This document shows, one piece after another, positions 26,409 through 34,405 of a stretch of DNA of 64,000 bases. The notes beneath the pieces were generated by a model. That model was not told the DNA's origin. It ran no database searches and worked only from the letters and a program-made list of their open reading frames with translations. The DNA comes from Desulfovibrio desulfuricans DSM 642 (GTDB lineage Bacteria; Desulfobacterota; Desulfovibrionia; Desulfovibrionales; Desulfovibrionaceae): assembly GCF_000420465.1 (NCBI RefSeq), contig NZ_ATUZ01000017.1, forward strand, positions 156,775 through 220,774, read 5' to 3'. How positions within the stretch are numbered: position 1 is the first letter of the stretch; every line of letters starts with the position of its first letter. The translations under genes were made by a program, and so were the position numbers.

Positions 26409-26484
26409 GGCATCCTTCTTGGTGGGGAATAACAAACAGTTTCCATACCGGGGAAGCCGCAGTGTGGCAAGCTTGTGCACGGCA

Positions 26485-26518
26485 TAAAAAAACGTCCCCG
26501 GTACAAACCGGGGACGTT
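26485..26518 (-). terminator. intrinsic terminator of rlpA
   Basis: A 12-base stem (26491-26502 with 26507-26518) around an ACAA loop is followed, on the minus strand, by seven T residues. Confidence 0.88.
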
Positions 26519-26552
26519 GTCGCGCGTGTGCAGCGCGGAAGGTATTGCGCTG

Positions 26553-27371
26553 TTACTTGGATTGATCCATGACCACTTCAGCCTCGGGGTGAACCTGGCG
26601 CAGTGCTTCATGCATGGCGGCTGCATCCGCGAATGCGCGGAAGGGGCCGATTTTTTCATCACCCTGAGCGGCGTTGTAGCGCACAAAATATGCTTCATCG
26701 GGTTTGAGGGGAGTGCCGCTTTCATCGCTGATGACTTCCAGCTTGACCTTGCTGATACCTTTGTCGTCAATATCAATCTGTTGCGCAGCGGCAAAAGAAA
26801 GATCAATGATGCGCCCGCGCACAAAGGGGCCTCTGTCTGTCACACAGACCATAACGCTCTTGCCGTTATTCTGGTCGGTGACGCGAACGACCGTGCCCAT
26901 GGGCAGGGTGCGGTGCGCGGCGGTAAAGGTATACATGTCGTAATCAAGCCCGCTGGCGGTAGAGCCGCCGTGGAAATCCCGTCCGTACCAGGAGGCCTTG
27001 CCGGACATGATTTCGCTCTCCTGAGCGCGTTTCAGCCAGATATCACGGCTGTCGGTGCTATCCCGGCGTTCTTTTTCGGATAAGGACGCAGTGGATGAGG
27101 ATTTGCGTTGCTTGGATTTGGAGCGCGATTCAGCTTTATCGCGCTTGGAGCGCGAGCTGTGCGAAGAGGCGGTTTTGTCACTGGTCTTTTCGCGTTTTGA
27201 TTTGCGAGTTTCAGTGTCGCCGGAGGACTTTTTGGCGGCGTGGGGGGTAGCGTTCGAATGCTTTTGATCGGAGGGAGCGCTTTGTGAAGCCGCGTCGGCG
27301 TTCATGGGGGAGGCCAAAAGCATGCATAAGGCTATGGCCGCCAGCACTAAAGGCCAGCGTGAATACTTCAT
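26553..27371 (-). CDS. rlpA: RlpA-family septal ring lytic transglycosylase
   Basis: RlpA proteins carry a double-psi beta-barrel that cleaves glycan strands lacking stem peptides. In this 272-residue protein a signal peptide (about residues 1-27) is followed by an 85-residue Lys/Ser/Arg/Glu-rich low-complexity linker, then the barrel from GKASWYGRDFHGGSTASG to VTDRGPFVRGRIIDLSFAAA (about 125-200). The C-terminus (EAYFVRYNAAQ ... ALRQVHPEAEVV) resembles a SPOR-like domain. No lipobox is seen. A strong sigma-70 promoter and a structured leader of about 160 bases precede it, and a terminator follows. Confidence 0.9.
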   Translation of the reverse strand: MKYSRWPLVLAAIALCMLLASPMNADAASQSAPSDQKHSNATPHAAKKSSGDTETRKSKREKTSDKTASSHSSRSKRDKAESRSKSKQRKSSSTASLSEKERRDSTDSRDIWLKRAQESEIMSGKASWYGRDFHGGSTASGLDYDMYTFTAAHRTLPMGTVVRVTDQNNGKSVMVCVTDRGPFVRGRIIDLSFAAAQQIDIDDKGISKVKLEVISDESGTPLKPDEAYFVRYNAAQGDEKIGPFRAFADAAAMHEALRQVHPEAEVVMDQSK

Positions 27372-27530
27372 GATCGTTCCTTTGTTAGTGTTCGAGGCTG
27401 GCCAGCGAAATTGCCGGACGAACCGCGCCCGCGGTTCTGACCCCAGGAACCTTCCAATGATGGCAGCAAGCGCGCCTTGCGCTCAACGTCCATCGGTTCC
27501 CCAGGGGAATGCCTGTTCTTTGTGGAGGCA
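27372..27530 (-). promoter_or_regulatory. structured 5' leader of rlpA, candidate cis-regulatory RNA
   Basis: Between the promoter and the rlpA start, the minus-strand RNA can fold into nested stems. An outer CCCC/GGGG plus GGTTCC/GGAACC pair (plus-strand 27441-27451 with 27495-27507) encloses GATGG/CCATC (27459-27463 with 27490-27494), which encloses AGCGC/GCGCT (27469-27473 with 27479-27483). A separate 7-base hairpin (27420-27426 with 27431-27437) lies nearer the gene. No riboswitch class could be assigned. Confidence 0.5.
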
Positions 27531-27559
27531 CTATACAGTAAAAAAATGCTCCGTGTCAA
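27530..27559 (-). promoter_or_regulatory. sigma-70 promoter of rlpA
   Basis: On the minus strand, TTGACA (27559-27554), an 18-base spacer and TATAGT (27535-27530) form a near-consensus promoter about 160 bases before the rlpA start. Confidence 0.75.
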
Positions 27560-27750
27560 ACTGATAAAATCTTTTAATTCAATTAGTTATTGAAAAAGAT
27601 AGTCTAGAAAATGTCAAAAATACAGTGTGGGAGTATGAAATCGGCATGCTTGAGCGGCGTGGCGAACTCGCATAAAGCCGGGGAAAAAGCCCTGCGCGCG
27701 GCAGAAATATTTGTGCAAAAATGCAGAGAACGAGCCGGATTTCGCAAAAC

Positions 27751-27784
27751 AAAAAAGGGCAGGCAGCCGCAAAGCTACCTGCCC
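27751..27784 (-). terminator. intrinsic terminator of purL
   Basis: An 11-base stem with one G-U pair (27757-27767 with 27774-27784) is followed on the minus strand by six T residues. The region from here to the rlpA promoter (about 27560-27750) is AT-rich and shows nothing else. Confidence 0.88.
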
Positions 27785-27805
27785 TGAGAGTCAGTCGCTG
27801 GGGTG

Positions 27806-30805
27806 TTACCAGTCCAGTGTACGCTTGAAGGCGCGGGCCAGATCTTCCACCGAAGCGTTGACGATGACGCTGTCGCCGGATTTCATGGTCAGCTGACCGT
27901 TACCGGTGACAGTACCAATACGGGTGCAGGGCTGCCACATTCCCAGTGCATCGAGAATCATGGCCAGATCGGGCTTGACGCTCACAACCAGGCGGCTGGC
28001 GCTTTCGCTGTAGAGCAGTTCGGTCACGTTCATGGTTTCAAGGGCGGGCACGGCATCAAGGTTGATTTCTGCACCCAGGCGGCCGCCGATGCACATTTCT
28101 GCAATGGCTACGGCAAGGCCGCCGTCAGAGCAGTCGTGGCAGGCGGAAATGGCGCGCTGGCCCATGAGGGCGTTGACCGCGCGGTAGCGCAGCAGGGCAT
28201 TGGAGGCGTCCACATGGGGAACGCGGCCACCCTTGAGGCCCAGTTCCGTGGCGGCTTCACTGCCTGCCATTTCGCGCCAGGTGCCGCCGAGCACGTAGAT
28301 GGCATGGCCAGCCTGCTTGAAGTCAGAGGTCTGGGCAGCAGTGACGTTGCGGATGACGCCAAGAATGGAGAACAGCACCGTGGGCGGAATGGAAATGCGT
28401 TCGCCGCCGCCGGTGTAGTCGTTCTTCATGGAGTCCTTGCCCGAGATGCACGGCACGCCGTAGGCCAGCGAGAACTGGCGCAGGGCGCGGCAGGCGCGCA
28501 CAAGCTGAGCCAGCTTGTAGCGTCCATCGGGGTTGGAGGGGCTGACCACCGGGTCGCACCAGCAGAAGTTGTCCACACCCGCCAGAGCGTCAGGGTCTGC
28601 ACCCACGGCAACGGCATTGCGGATGGCTTCGTCCATGGCGTTGGCCATCATCCAGTAGGTGTCGTAATCGCTGAACTTGGGGCAGATGCCGTGGGAGATC
28701 ACAAGGCCCGCGTCCGATTCCAGCAGGGGGCGGATAACGCCAGCGTCTGCCGGGCCGTCGCGCTTGACGCCCACGAGGGGCTTCACCACGCTGCCGCCGC
28801 GCACTTCGTGGTCATACTGGCGGATGATGTATTCCTTGGAGCAGATATTGAGCGTGCCGAGCATGCGCTGCAAAAAAGCGGTCTGCTCAACTTCGGCCAC
28901 GTCCACGGTGACATCGGTGACTTCGGGGGCCTTCCATTCGGCTTCAAGTTCAAGCTGCGGCACACCGTCGTGCATGAATTCCATGGGCATGGAGGCAATG
29001 ATGCGGTCGTGGTAGCGCACTTCAAAGAAGCCGGAGGTGGTGAAGCGGCCCAGGGCTGTGGCTTCCACATCCATGCGTGCGGCAAGGGCCATGAATTCGT
29101 CGAGCTTTTCCGGCGAAACGGCCAGGGTCATGCGCTCCTGCGCTTCAGAAAGCAGAATCTCCCAGGGGCGCAGGCCATCGTATTTCAGCGGAGCCTTGGC
29201 GATATCCAGCACGCAGCCGCCAGTATCCTCGGCCATTTCACCCACTGAGGAGGAAAGGCCGCCAGCGCCGTTGTCGGTGATGGCGTGGTACAGGCCCAAA
29301 TCGCGGGCGCGCATGATGAAGTCGTACATCTTGCGCTGGGTGATGGGGTCGCCGATCTGCACCGCAGTGGCGGGCGAGCCTTCGTGCAGCTCTTCAGAAG
29401 AGAAGGTTGCGCCGTGGATGCCGTCCTTGCCGATGCGGCCGCCGGTCATGACAATGTAGTCGCCTTCCTCGGCCTGCTTGAACCAGCCGGGGCGGCCATG
29501 AATCTCCGCGGGGATGATGCCCACGGTGCCGCAGTAAACCAGCGGCTTGCCAAGGTAGCGCTCGTCAAAAACCAGCGAACCGTTGACCGTGGGAATGCCC
29601 GACTTGTTGCCGCCGTGCTCCACGCCTTCGCGCACGCCTTCCAGCACGCGGCGGGGGTGCAGCAGGCGCGGGGGCAGGCTTTTATCGTGAAAGGGCGAGG
29701 CAAAGCAGAACACGTCCGTATTGCACACCAGTTCCGCGCCCATGCCTGTGCCCATGGGGTCGCGGTTCACGCCCACAATGCCGGTGAGCGCGCCGCCGTA
29801 CGGGTCGAGCGCCGAGGGGCTGTTGTGGGTTTCAACCTTGATGCAGGCATCGTAGCCGTTGATAAAGGCGATAACGCCCGCGTTGTCCTTGAAAACGGAC
29901 TTGCAGTAGTCGTCTTCGCCCATGCGCTCGCGCAGCATGGCTGTGGCGTCGCGGATGCAGGTCTTGTAGAGGTTGTCCACCACTTCGCTACGTCCGGTGG
30001 CGGCATCGGTATAATTGATGCGCGAGGCAAAAATCTTGTGCTTGCAGTGCTCGGACCACGTCTGGGCCAGCACTTCCATTTCCACATCGGTGGGGTCGGC
30101 GGGCAGGCCAAGGGCCTTGCGGCGGTCGGCTTCTTCCTGCGCGGTGAATTGCACGCGGATGCTGTGCATTTCCTTGAGGTTGAGCGCCCATGTATTTTCG
30201 CGGCTGGCCTTGGTCAGGGCTTCGTCATCCATGGCTGAAAGGGCAATGGTGTCAACGGTTTCGTTGATTTCGCCCGTAACCCTGGCGGCCTGAGCTTCAA
30301 AGCCGGGCTGGGCGTCCCATTCCTGACGGCTCTTGATGCGGTAGCGCTGGATGAGCGTGTTGCACAAAAGGTCGCGGGCCAGCATGTCCACCTGCTCGCG
30401 GGTGAGGGGCACGGCCTTGTCGCTGCTGATGCGGTACTGCACGGCGGTATACACGCGCAGGCTGTCGCGCGGAATGTCCAGCACCATGGCGGCAGTGTCG
30501 CGCGCGGTGCGGGCCTCGTTATCCGTCACGCCGGGGCGGAAGCCCACTTCCACAAACCAGTCTGCCGCAGGGTCAAGCAGGGGCAGCGGCTCAAGGGAGG
30601 CTTCCTGAAGGATGGGGTCGTGCCAGATGCTTTCGCCCAGCAGACGGGCCACCTGAGCGGCATCAAGCCCGTCAGCCGTAAAGACCTTGATCTGGCGAAC
30701 GCCAGAAACAGAAATGTTCAGCGCCTTGCGCAGGTGCTGGGCCGTCTTGCGGCCCTGGGTATCGTCAAGTCCGGCGCGGGGGCCGGTTTCCACCCTATAG
30801 AGCAT
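27806..30805 (-). CDS. purL: phosphoribosylformylglycinamidine synthase, PurS-PurL type without glutaminase domain
   Basis: PurL makes FGAM from FGAR with ATP and ammonia in purine synthesis. The 999-residue protein begins with two PurS-like halves (about residues 1-180; FRPGVTDNEARTARD in the second). Two AIRS-like ATP-binding units follow, marked by TWSEHCKHK, HNSPSALDPYGGALTGI, DNGAGGLSSS and CHDCSDGGLAVAIAEM. It stops there: the C-terminal class I glutaminase domain of the roughly 1300-residue enzyme is absent, so a separate PurQ is needed. AAGAGGA stands 9 bases before ATG 30805, which is preferred to ATG 30814. It follows the polyprenyl synthase gene by 27 bases. Confidence 0.93.
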   Translation of the reverse strand: MLYRVETGPRAGLDDTQGRKTAQHLRKALNISVSGVRQIKVFTADGLDAAQVARLLGESIWHDPILQEASLEPLPLLDPAADWFVEVGFRPGVTDNEARTARDTAAMVLDIPRDSLRVYTAVQYRISSDKAVPLTREQVDMLARDLLCNTLIQRYRIKSRQEWDAQPGFEAQAARVTGEINETVDTIALSAMDDEALTKASRENTWALNLKEMHSIRVQFTAQEEADRRKALGLPADPTDVEMEVLAQTWSEHCKHKIFASRINYTDAATGRSEVVDNLYKTCIRDATAMLRERMGEDDYCKSVFKDNAGVIAFINGYDACIKVETHNSPSALDPYGGALTGIVGVNRDPMGTGMGAELVCNTDVFCFASPFHDKSLPPRLLHPRRVLEGVREGVEHGGNKSGIPTVNGSLVFDERYLGKPLVYCGTVGIIPAEIHGRPGWFKQAEEGDYIVMTGGRIGKDGIHGATFSSEELHEGSPATAVQIGDPITQRKMYDFIMRARDLGLYHAITDNGAGGLSSSVGEMAEDTGGCVLDIAKAPLKYDGLRPWEILLSEAQERMTLAVSPEKLDEFMALAARMDVEATALGRFTTSGFFEVRYHDRIIASMPMEFMHDGVPQLELEAEWKAPEVTDVTVDVAEVEQTAFLQRMLGTLNICSKEYIIRQYDHEVRGGSVVKPLVGVKRDGPADAGVIRPLLESDAGLVISHGICPKFSDYDTYWMMANAMDEAIRNAVAVGADPDALAGVDNFCWCDPVVSPSNPDGRYKLAQLVRACRALRQFSLAYGVPCISGKDSMKNDYTGGGERISIPPTVLFSILGVIRNVTAAQTSDFKQAGHAIYVLGGTWREMAGSEAATELGLKGGRVPHVDASNALLRYRAVNALMGQRAISACHDCSDGGLAVAIAEMCIGGRLGAEINLDAVPALETMNVTELLYSESASRLVVSVKPDLAMILDALGMWQPCTRIGTVTGNGQLTMKSGDSVIVNASVEDLARAFKRTLDW

Positions 30806-30832
30806 GATTTGCATTCCTCTTGGTTTGGCTGC

Positions 30833-31798
30833 TTACTTTTTTCTGTCGCGCACGTAGTCGGCCATCTGGCGCATAAGCTCGCGCTCGGGCCTGTCAGGCA
30901 GAGTTTCTAATGCCTGCCTGGCCGCGTCAAGAAATTCATCGGCCTGACGGCGCACGGCATCGTCATGTCCGGCCTGCCGGATGCTCTCGGCAATGCTTGC
31001 GGCATCCGCTTCCGTCATCAGCCCTGCGCAAAAGGCGGCGTCAAAGGCGCTGCGTTCTGCGGTGCTCAGGCTGTCGCGGTAGAGGCGCAGGGGCGGCGTG
31101 AGCTTGCCCTCGCGCACATCGCCGCCAGTGGGCTTGCCGGTCACGCTTTCTGGCGCGAAATCAAGGGCGTCGTCCACCATCTGAAAGGCCATGCCAAGGT
31201 TTTCGCCATAGGCGGCGGCAGCGGTTACGGCGGCATCATCGGCCCCGGCGGCAAGCGCGCCCATTTCACAGGCAGCGCGGATAAGCCATGCCGTTTTGCC
31301 GCGCACCATGTCTTCATAGTCGGCGCTGCTCGAATCAACACGGCGCTGGGCCGCGATTTCAAGGATTTCTCCCGCCGCCGTGCGGCTGGTGGCCTCCGAG
31401 AAACAGCGTGTCAGCCGCGTGTCGCCATATTTGGCCACCAGGGCGTTGGCCCCGGCCAGCAGGGCATCGCCCGCAAGAATGACGCTCGAAACATCAAACA
31501 GCGTATGCGCAGCGGGCTTGCCACGGCGGCTTACGGCATTGTCCAGCACATCGTCGTGCAGCAGGGTCGCGGCGTGGAGCATCTCCAGCGTGATCGCCAG
31601 ATCCTGTATGCTCTTGGCCTCATGGCCCAGAAGGCGGGCCGTGAGCACGGTGAGCAGGGGACGCAGGCGTTTGCCGCCCGCATCAAAAATGTGTCGGGCC
31701 ACAGGCCGCACTGGTTCCGGCAGGGTGTCCACTGCCTTGTTCAGAGCGCGGTTGATGCCCGGCAGCTCAAGGGCCAGACGTGCTTTCAGTTGGATCAT
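30833..31798 (-). CDS. long-chain polyprenyl diphosphate synthase
   Basis: The enzyme adds isopentenyl units in trans to build a polyprenyl diphosphate, here probably the menaquinone side chain. The 321-residue protein carries GGKRLRPLL, the first aspartate motif LLHDDVLD (about residue 80), GKTAWLI and the second aspartate motif FQMVDDALDF (about residue 205). The residue before the first motif and the overall size fit octaprenyl/heptaprenyl (IspB/HepT) rather than short-chain enzymes. It sits between mqnB (7 bases upstream) and purL, supporting a menaquinone role. Confidence 0.88.
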   Translation of the reverse strand: MIQLKARLALELPGINRALNKAVDTLPEPVRPVARHIFDAGGKRLRPLLTVLTARLLGHEAKSIQDLAITLEMLHAATLLHDDVLDNAVSRRGKPAAHTLFDVSSVILAGDALLAGANALVAKYGDTRLTRCFSEATSRTAAGEILEIAAQRRVDSSSADYEDMVRGKTAWLIRAACEMGALAAGADDAAVTAAAAYGENLGMAFQMVDDALDFAPESVTGKPTGGDVREGKLTPPLRLYRDSLSTAERSAFDAAFCAGLMTEADAASIAESIRQAGHDDAVRRQADEFLDAARQALETLPDRPERELMRQMADYVRDRKK

Positions 31799-31805
31799 AT
31801 GCTAC

Positions 31806-32567
31806 TCAGATAAGGTTAAGCGCGGGCAAAACCCGCGTGAGCGCGCGCAGCGCGCCGGGAAAATCCTTTTCGTCATTGGCGCGGGGGCCGACCTTGTTGG
31901 AGACGCTGCGCGTCTCCACACAGGGGATGCCCTCGCGGGCGCATGCATACGCCACGGCAAAGCCTTCCATATTTTCCAGATCCGCCCGGTAGCGGGCGCG
32001 CAGGTCTGCCGCTCTGGCAAAACTCGCGCTGACCCCGGCAACGGTGAGCGATACGCAAGGCAAAAAAACATCCGGTTGTTGCCGCGCGCCAAAGCGCTCA
32101 AGCGCTTCCGCCCCTGCCAGGGGCAGGCGGTTGCGCACCGCAGGCCCGGTCGCGGGCTGCCACTGCGGAAAGCCAAAAGCCTCGGCGGTGACGGAGCGCC
32201 CATCGTGCAGGCCGTATTCCGGCCAGATTTCTTCGCTCACCATGCACAGCCCCAAAAGTGGGCGCTCTGCCAGATCAAAGGCCCCGGCAAGGCCAGCGTT
32301 GAGCACGGCCGTAATGGGCGTGCCTTCGTTTTTTGCCCTGCAAAGGGCCAGGCCCATGGCCAGCGCTGCGTTAATGGGGCCAACCCCGGTGATGCAGCAC
32401 AGCGCGGCGCCACATCTGAGGCGCACTGGCCAGAGGTGCATTTCAGGCCAGGATTTTGCCGGGCTTTCGCTTGCACCCCCGGTTGGCGCAGCAAGCTCCA
32501 CAGGCGAAAATCCGGGCACAAGGCCCGCCAGTTCCGGGCCGGTGGCGGCGCAAAGCAGCAGGCTCAC
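31806..32567 (-). CDS. mqnB: futalosine hydrolase
   Basis: MqnB releases hypoxanthine from futalosine in the alternative menaquinone pathway. The 253-residue protein belongs to the nucleoside phosphorylase/MTA-SAH nucleosidase fold. It shows GVGPINAALAMGLAL, AVLNAGLAGAFDL, DLENMEGFAVAYAC (with the purine-site Glu) and VETRSVSNKVGPR. The start appears to be GTG at 32567, with no strong ribosome site visible. It is followed by the polyprenyl synthase after 7 bases; menG lies a little upstream on the same strand. Confidence 0.88.
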   Translation of the reverse strand: MSLLLCAATGPELAGLVPGFSPVELAAPTGGASESPAKSWPEMHLWPVRLRCGAALCCITGVGPINAALAMGLALCRAKNEGTPITAVLNAGLAGAFDLAERPLLGLCMVSEEIWPEYGLHDGRSVTAEAFGFPQWQPATGPAVRNRLPLAGAEALERFGARQQPDVFLPCVSLTVAGVSASFARAADLRARYRADLENMEGFAVAYACAREGIPCVETRSVSNKVGPRANDEKDFPGALRALTRVLPALNLI

Positions 32568-32727
32568 AGGGTCACGGCCTTTGGCTGCTGTTTGTCGGGC
32601 GCAGGGCTGGGAATAACGCGCCTGCGGGATTTTCCCCGCAGGTCATGTCTGTGCCGTTTTGCAGCGCCGTGTGAGCAGCCATGATTCGTTCCTTTACAAA
32701 AGGCGGGTTTTCCGTCACCAGAAAACC

Positions 32728-32925
32728 ATGAAATTCGATTACGCCCTTTTTCTCCGCGCTCTTGGTCTGGCCATCGTTATTGAGGGCCTTTGCTGGACAC
32801 TCTTTCCCGGCGGCATGCGGCGCGCCCTGCTGCAATTGCTGCCCCAGCCGGAAAGCCGCCTCCGCGTCCTTGGGCTGATCGCCCTGGCCGTAGGACTTGG
32901 TCTGGTGGCGCTGGCCTCGCACTAA
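32728..32925 (+). CDS. DUF2065 small membrane protein (YjeT-like)
   Basis: This is a 65-residue protein with two hydrophobic helices (about residues 6-26 and 46-63), linked by a basic loop PGGMRRALLQLL. This is the DUF2065/YjeT pattern, whose function is unknown. ATG 32728 is the start closest to the family; an upstream frame extension is not supported. It is encoded opposite to its menaquinone-gene neighbours, between mqnB and menG. Confidence 0.75.
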   Translation: MKFDYALFLRALGLAIVIEGLCWTLFPGGMRRALLQLLPQPESRLRVLGLIALAVGLGLVALASH

Positions 32926-33033
32926 AGCCTGATTACCCGCACCATCGTGTCTGGCTTGCCGCCCGGTGCGCCTTCAGATGCCGCAGTGTGTCATGCGCGG
33001 CATGGCGGCAGGCTTTTTTCACGCCAATCTGGT

Positions 33034-33774
33034 CTAGCGCGCCTTTTCACCCACATGCAGGCAGACAATGCCGGAAGTGAGCTTTTCGTGCCAGGCACGT
33101 TCAAAGCCCGCAGCGCGCATTTCTTTTTCAAGGCTGAGGGCCGAGGGAAACTTGCGGATGGTATCGGCAAGGTACTCGTACGCGCCCGGATCTTTTGAAA
33201 ATACTTTGCCAACCCTGGGCAGCAGGTGGTTGAGATATACGTTGTACAGGCCGCCCCAGATACGCTCCTGCCCGGAACCGAATTCAAGGATGCAGGCCCT
33301 GCCGCCGGGGCGCAGAACGCGCAGCATTTCGGCAAAGGCCGCTTCGCGGGGCAGAATGTTGCGGATGCCAAAGGCAATGGTGATACAGTCAACTGAAGCA
33401 TCGGGCAGGGGCAGGCGCTTGGCGTCTGCGGCAACAGGCAGGATGCTGCGGGCGTTGGCGTCCTTGAGTTTGCGGCTGCCGCGCACCAGCATGGGCGGGC
33501 AAAAATCCATGGCCGGGACAATGGCCGAGGGGTGGCGGCGGCGAATGGCAAGGGAAACATCCAGCGTACCAGCCGCCAGATCCAGCACCCTGCCGGTATC
33601 GCCAATGCGCACGTTTTGCGCCAGCACCTTGCGCCAGTACTGGTCAAGCCCGAGGCTGAGCACGCGGTTCAGCAGGTCATAAAAAGGTACAATACGGCCA
33701 AACATGCCTGCCACCGCCGCATCGTGCGCAGGTTTGACAACAGTTTCCGTAGCGGTGTTGCGGGGAGATTCCAC
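33034..33774 (-). CDS. menG: demethylmenaquinone methyltransferase (UbiE/MenG)
   Basis: MenG methylates demethylmenaquinone with SAM in the last step of menaquinone synthesis. The 246-residue protein has the UbiE N-terminal signature MFGRIVPFYDLLNRVLSLG, the SAM-binding VLDLAAGTLDVSLAI, ITIAFGIRNI and CILEFGSG. GTG 33774 is the likely start: it lies one base after the stop of the small upstream gene and gives the usual length, while the longer frame reads through that gene. The usual Gly-x-Gly of motif I reads AAGTLD here. Confidence 0.92.
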   Translation of the reverse strand: MESPRNTATETVVKPAHDAAVAGMFGRIVPFYDLLNRVLSLGLDQYWRKVLAQNVRIGDTGRVLDLAAGTLDVSLAIRRRHPSAIVPAMDFCPPMLVRGSRKLKDANARSILPVAADAKRLPLPDASVDCITIAFGIRNILPREAAFAEMLRVLRPGGRACILEFGSGQERIWGGLYNVYLNHLLPRVGKVFSKDPGAYEYLADTIRKFPSALSLEKEMRAAGFERAWHEKLTSGIVCLHVGEKAR

Positions 33775-33775
33775 G

Positions 33776-33946
33776 TTATTTCCCGGCCTTGTCCTGGTCG
33801 GTGTCCACACCGATAGCGGCGCAGACAACACGATAGACCGAAGGAAATACCTCAGCAAAATTGCTGGGGGAAACCGTGCGCGTTTCTATGAATTTGGCGG
33901 TCAGTTCCTTGGCAACCTGAAGGGCTTCCTTGCGATCCTTATCCAT
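33776..33946 (-). CDS. small conserved hypothetical protein upstream of menG
   Basis: This 56-residue helical protein (MDKDRKEALQVAKELT ... VSPSNFAEVFPSVYRVV) resembles short uncharacterised proteins common in Deltaproteobacteria with the pattern FIE-x3-VSP-x-NF-x-EVFP. It ends one base before the menG start, so the two are probably translated together. ATG 33946 opens the conserved part; the rest of the longer frame is not conserved-looking. The function is unknown. Confidence 0.65.
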   Translation of the reverse strand: MDKDRKEALQVAKELTAKFIETRTVSPSNFAEVFPSVYRVVCAAIGVDTDQDKAGK

Positions 33947-33983
33947 GCTGGCCTCAGCTTCCGGCCCTGACGGGCGCGGCAAA

Positions 33984-34014
33984 TATGAAAAACCCGCCCC
34001 TTTGGGGAACGGCC
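33984..34014 (-). terminator. intrinsic terminator on minus strand, upstream of the small menG-linked gene
   Basis: On the minus strand a C-rich/G-rich stem (plus-strand 33994-34000 with 34004-34012) around an AAA loop is followed by GGGTTTTTCAT. It ends a transcript arriving from the right, where the nearest coding sequence stops about 390 bases away. Confidence 0.65.
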
Positions 34015-34405
34015 GTGACCCACAGCGGGTATTGCCTGGACGGGTTAAGAAACGGAAGCAACAGCCCCCGCCCCTTTGTTTTATTGATTGAGAATCACGG
34101 GGCAGCGCCCGCGAAACCGCGCAACAGCATATGCGTTCCGCCTGCCATTGGCAAGGTCGACATGCCTGTGCGCCTGGTGCCTTTTTACCTTGAAATACCT
34201 GTTGCCAGCGGAGCAGTGATTGAAGCAGGGCCTTAGGCAAGGGGCGAAGCGGGTTCGGCTTGCAGACACGTTGCCAAGGGGATTTCTCCAAAAATCGCGC
34301 AGCTCAGACGGGCAGTTATGCTGCCAACCAGCGGTTAACACCCCGAATAGTTCGGGCGGCTGCTTGCGGCCTGAATGCGGGCCGCTGCACAGGGCAAAAA
34401 GCCCC
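34015..34405. other. 390-base non-coding stretch, possible untranslated RNA
   Basis: No plausible gene is seen on either strand. A perfect hairpin CCCGAA-TAG-TTCGGG lies at 34342-34356, and the stretch ends in an intrinsic terminator on the minus strand. It could be the 3' tail of the repeat-protein transcript or a separate small RNA. It did not match tmRNA, RNase P RNA or SRP RNA cores by eye. Confidence 0.4.

Noticed and set aside
27372..27530. rlpA leader as a ydaO (c-di-AMP) or GEMM (c-di-GMP) riboswitch
   Set aside because: GGGGAACC and GGGGTCAGAACC blocks are suggestive, but the conserved cores of both classes could not be found by eye; kept only as an unclassified structured leader.
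34015..34405. 6S, tmRNA, RNase P or SRP RNA
   Set aside because: Short words resembling SRP (GGAAGCA) were seen, but none of the conserved cores matched on either strand.
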